DNA from: Neptuniibacter sp.
Lineage (GTDB): Bacteria; Pseudomonadota; Gammaproteobacteria; Pseudomonadales; Balneatricaceae
Direction: 5' to 3'
DNA: 6,834 bases
NCBI GenBank assembly: GCA_030149405.1
Contig: JASBRM010000032.1
Location: forward strand, 1-6,834
Within the stretch, counting starts at the first letter, position 1; each line of letters starts with the position of its first letter. Below, piece by piece: positions 5,873 through 6,834 of the stretch. The translations under genes and the position numbers were made by a program. The notes beneath the pieces are model-generated. The model was not told where the DNA came from and searched no databases. It saw only the letters and a program-made list of their open reading frames with translations.

Positions 5873-6834
5873 TTGGCAGAGCAACAAGTTGATTGGAAGA
5901 AAAAATACCGCGAACTTTCTCAGGATATGGAGACTCTTGAAAAGAAAAGTGCGGATGTTGAGAAAGAGCTACGTTTGTTGGCTAACTATCTTTCTGTTGC
6001 TCTTGAGGGTGAGACTCCTCAACTAGATGCATCTATTAAAACCCTTAAGATGATCCTTCAAGAACCCTGTGGGGATAACCTAGCTTTCTTAGCAAAATTG
6101 TGTCGTCAGGTCGAAGATCAGGTTCATGAGCGTGAGGGCGCAAAAAGTAAACAAATCAAACAGACCATTTCTGCATTACTTAAATGGGTACGCAGATTAA
6201 GAAGTCAGGTTAATAGTAATGGATCACAGAATATTCTGGATTCATTAGAACAGCGCAGTAATAAGTTAGAAGAAAAGTTTTTTGAACTGCCCTCTGTCTT
6301 GAGTGAGTTGATCGAACTGCAAAGTCATATAGAGGTTGGAAGCTCTTCACCTACTCCGGTTGATGATAAGGAGTTTTCTTTAGATGGTGCTGCGGTTCCT
6401 ACCAGTGCCGATGATGAAGAAATTGGTTTCTTACTGAAGAGAGTGGGGGCTGAGTTACTGGAACTGATCAGTAGCTTGCATGTGCCCAAAGCTGAAGCGC
6501 CTGCTGCCAGGGATCTGGTCAAGGAAATTGAAGCGGGCTTCGAGCTAACCCAGCTTCCCGAAGTGTTGCAGAATGTTGTTGCGTTAGTTGTGAACTCTAA
6601 CAGCAACACCAGTGAAGATTTTGAGAACTACCTTCTGGAATTAAACGACCGGCTGGTTGAAGTGCAGGCCTTTGTTGAACACAGCAGGGAAGAACAGCAG
6701 GAAAGCGGAAAAAACCAGAAAGAGCTTGATGTACATGTGCGACGTGAGGTTGTGCAGCTGCATAAGACTGTAAAAGAAACCCATGACATTGGAGTTCTTA
6801 AAAAAGCAGTTTCTCATCAGCTCAGTGGGCTGGT
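5873..6834 (+). CDS. N-terminal part of coiled-coil protein, probable GGDEF diguanylate cyclase, 3'-truncated
   Basis: An open frame of 320 complete codons runs off the right edge. An in-frame TGA at 5861-5863 bounds it, and the only plausible start is TTG at 5873, with GAGGGA at 5862-5867 five bases upstream. The first ATG in this frame is at 5927, inside the similar-looking region, so the TTG is preferred. The protein begins MAEQQVDWKKKYRELSQDME. Residues 1-35 look like a charged coiled coil, followed by LLANYLSVALEGETPQLDAS (38-57). The rest is mostly polar helix with heptad-like stretches (for example 280-320) and no signal peptide or membrane segment, so it is cytoplasmic. The starting W-K-K-Y pattern, the helical region and the position after dsbA match long proteins with a C-terminal GGDEF domain, such as the Pseudomonas protein encoded near dsbA. 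No catalytic motif lies inside the window, so cyclic-di-GMP synthesis is an inference; coding itself is well supported. Confidence 0.75.
   Translation, partial: MAEQQVDWKKKYRELSQDMETLEKKSADVEKELRLLANYLSVALEGETPQLDASIKTLKMILQEPCGDNLAFLAKLCRQVEDQVHEREGAKSKQIKQTISALLKWVRRLRSQVNSNGSQNILDSLEQRSNKLEEKFFELPSVLSELIELQSHIEVGSSSPTPVDDKEFSLDGAAVPTSADDEEIGFLLKRVGAELLELISSLHVPKAEAPAARDLVKEIEAGFELTQLPEVLQNVVALVVNSNSNTSEDFENYLLELNDRLVEVQAFVEHSREEQQESGKNQKELDVHVRREVVQLHKTVKETHDIGVLKKAVSHQLSGL

Noticed and set aside
6325..6609. Minus-strand open frame of 94 codons inside the last gene
   Set aside because: It is a serine- and leucine-rich antisense shadow of the plus-strand coiled-coil protein, with no independent support.
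1..6834. CRISPR arrays, insertion sequences, tRNA genes, toxin-antitoxin or defence genes
   Set aside because: No direct repeat series, transposase, tRNA-like sequence or defence domain was seen; all genes look vertically inherited.

Overview
The window is a chromosomal housekeeping and envelope locus from a gammaproteobacterium, not a mobile or accessory island. Protein sequences resemble the Pseudomonas and Oceanospirillum-type branches. The order polA - engB - cytochrome c4 - dsbA - long coiled-coil protein matches what I recall of the Pseudomonas locus (polA, ersA, engB, cc4, dsbA, a GGDEF protein). Moderate GC and the exact protein variants suggest a marine Oceanospirillales-type organism. 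I cannot name the genus.

Layout: bases 1-2508 hold DNA polymerase I (polA), cut at its 5' end by the window edge. Bases 2509-2782 hold no protein gene. They carry a sigma-E/AlgU-like promoter, a stem-loop and a strong terminator hairpin, which together look like a roughly 110-nt small RNA at the place where Escherichia coli has Spot 42 and Pseudomonas has ErsA. Bases 2783-3478 encode an acidic cytoplasmic protein resembling the DUF5610 family. It converges on engB (minus strand, ribosome-assembly GTPase) across a shared terminator. A 210-base divergent region with several palindromes separates engB from a dihaem cytochrome c4 gene. After a terminator comes dsbA, the periplasmic thiol oxidase, preceded by a near-consensus sigma-E promoter. 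The last gene starts at a TTG codon at 5873 and runs off the right edge. It is the coiled-coil N-terminal part of what is probably a diguanylate cyclase.

How it fits together: polA and engB serve DNA repair and ribosome assembly. Cytochrome c4 and DsbA are exported periplasmic proteins. The most notable point is regulatory. Two promoters of the same design (GGAACT(A/T), 15-base spacer, GTC(T/A)AT) precede the small-RNA candidate and dsbA, which suggests both answer to envelope stress. I found no wholly new enzyme system. The small-RNA candidate is the most interesting unannotated element.
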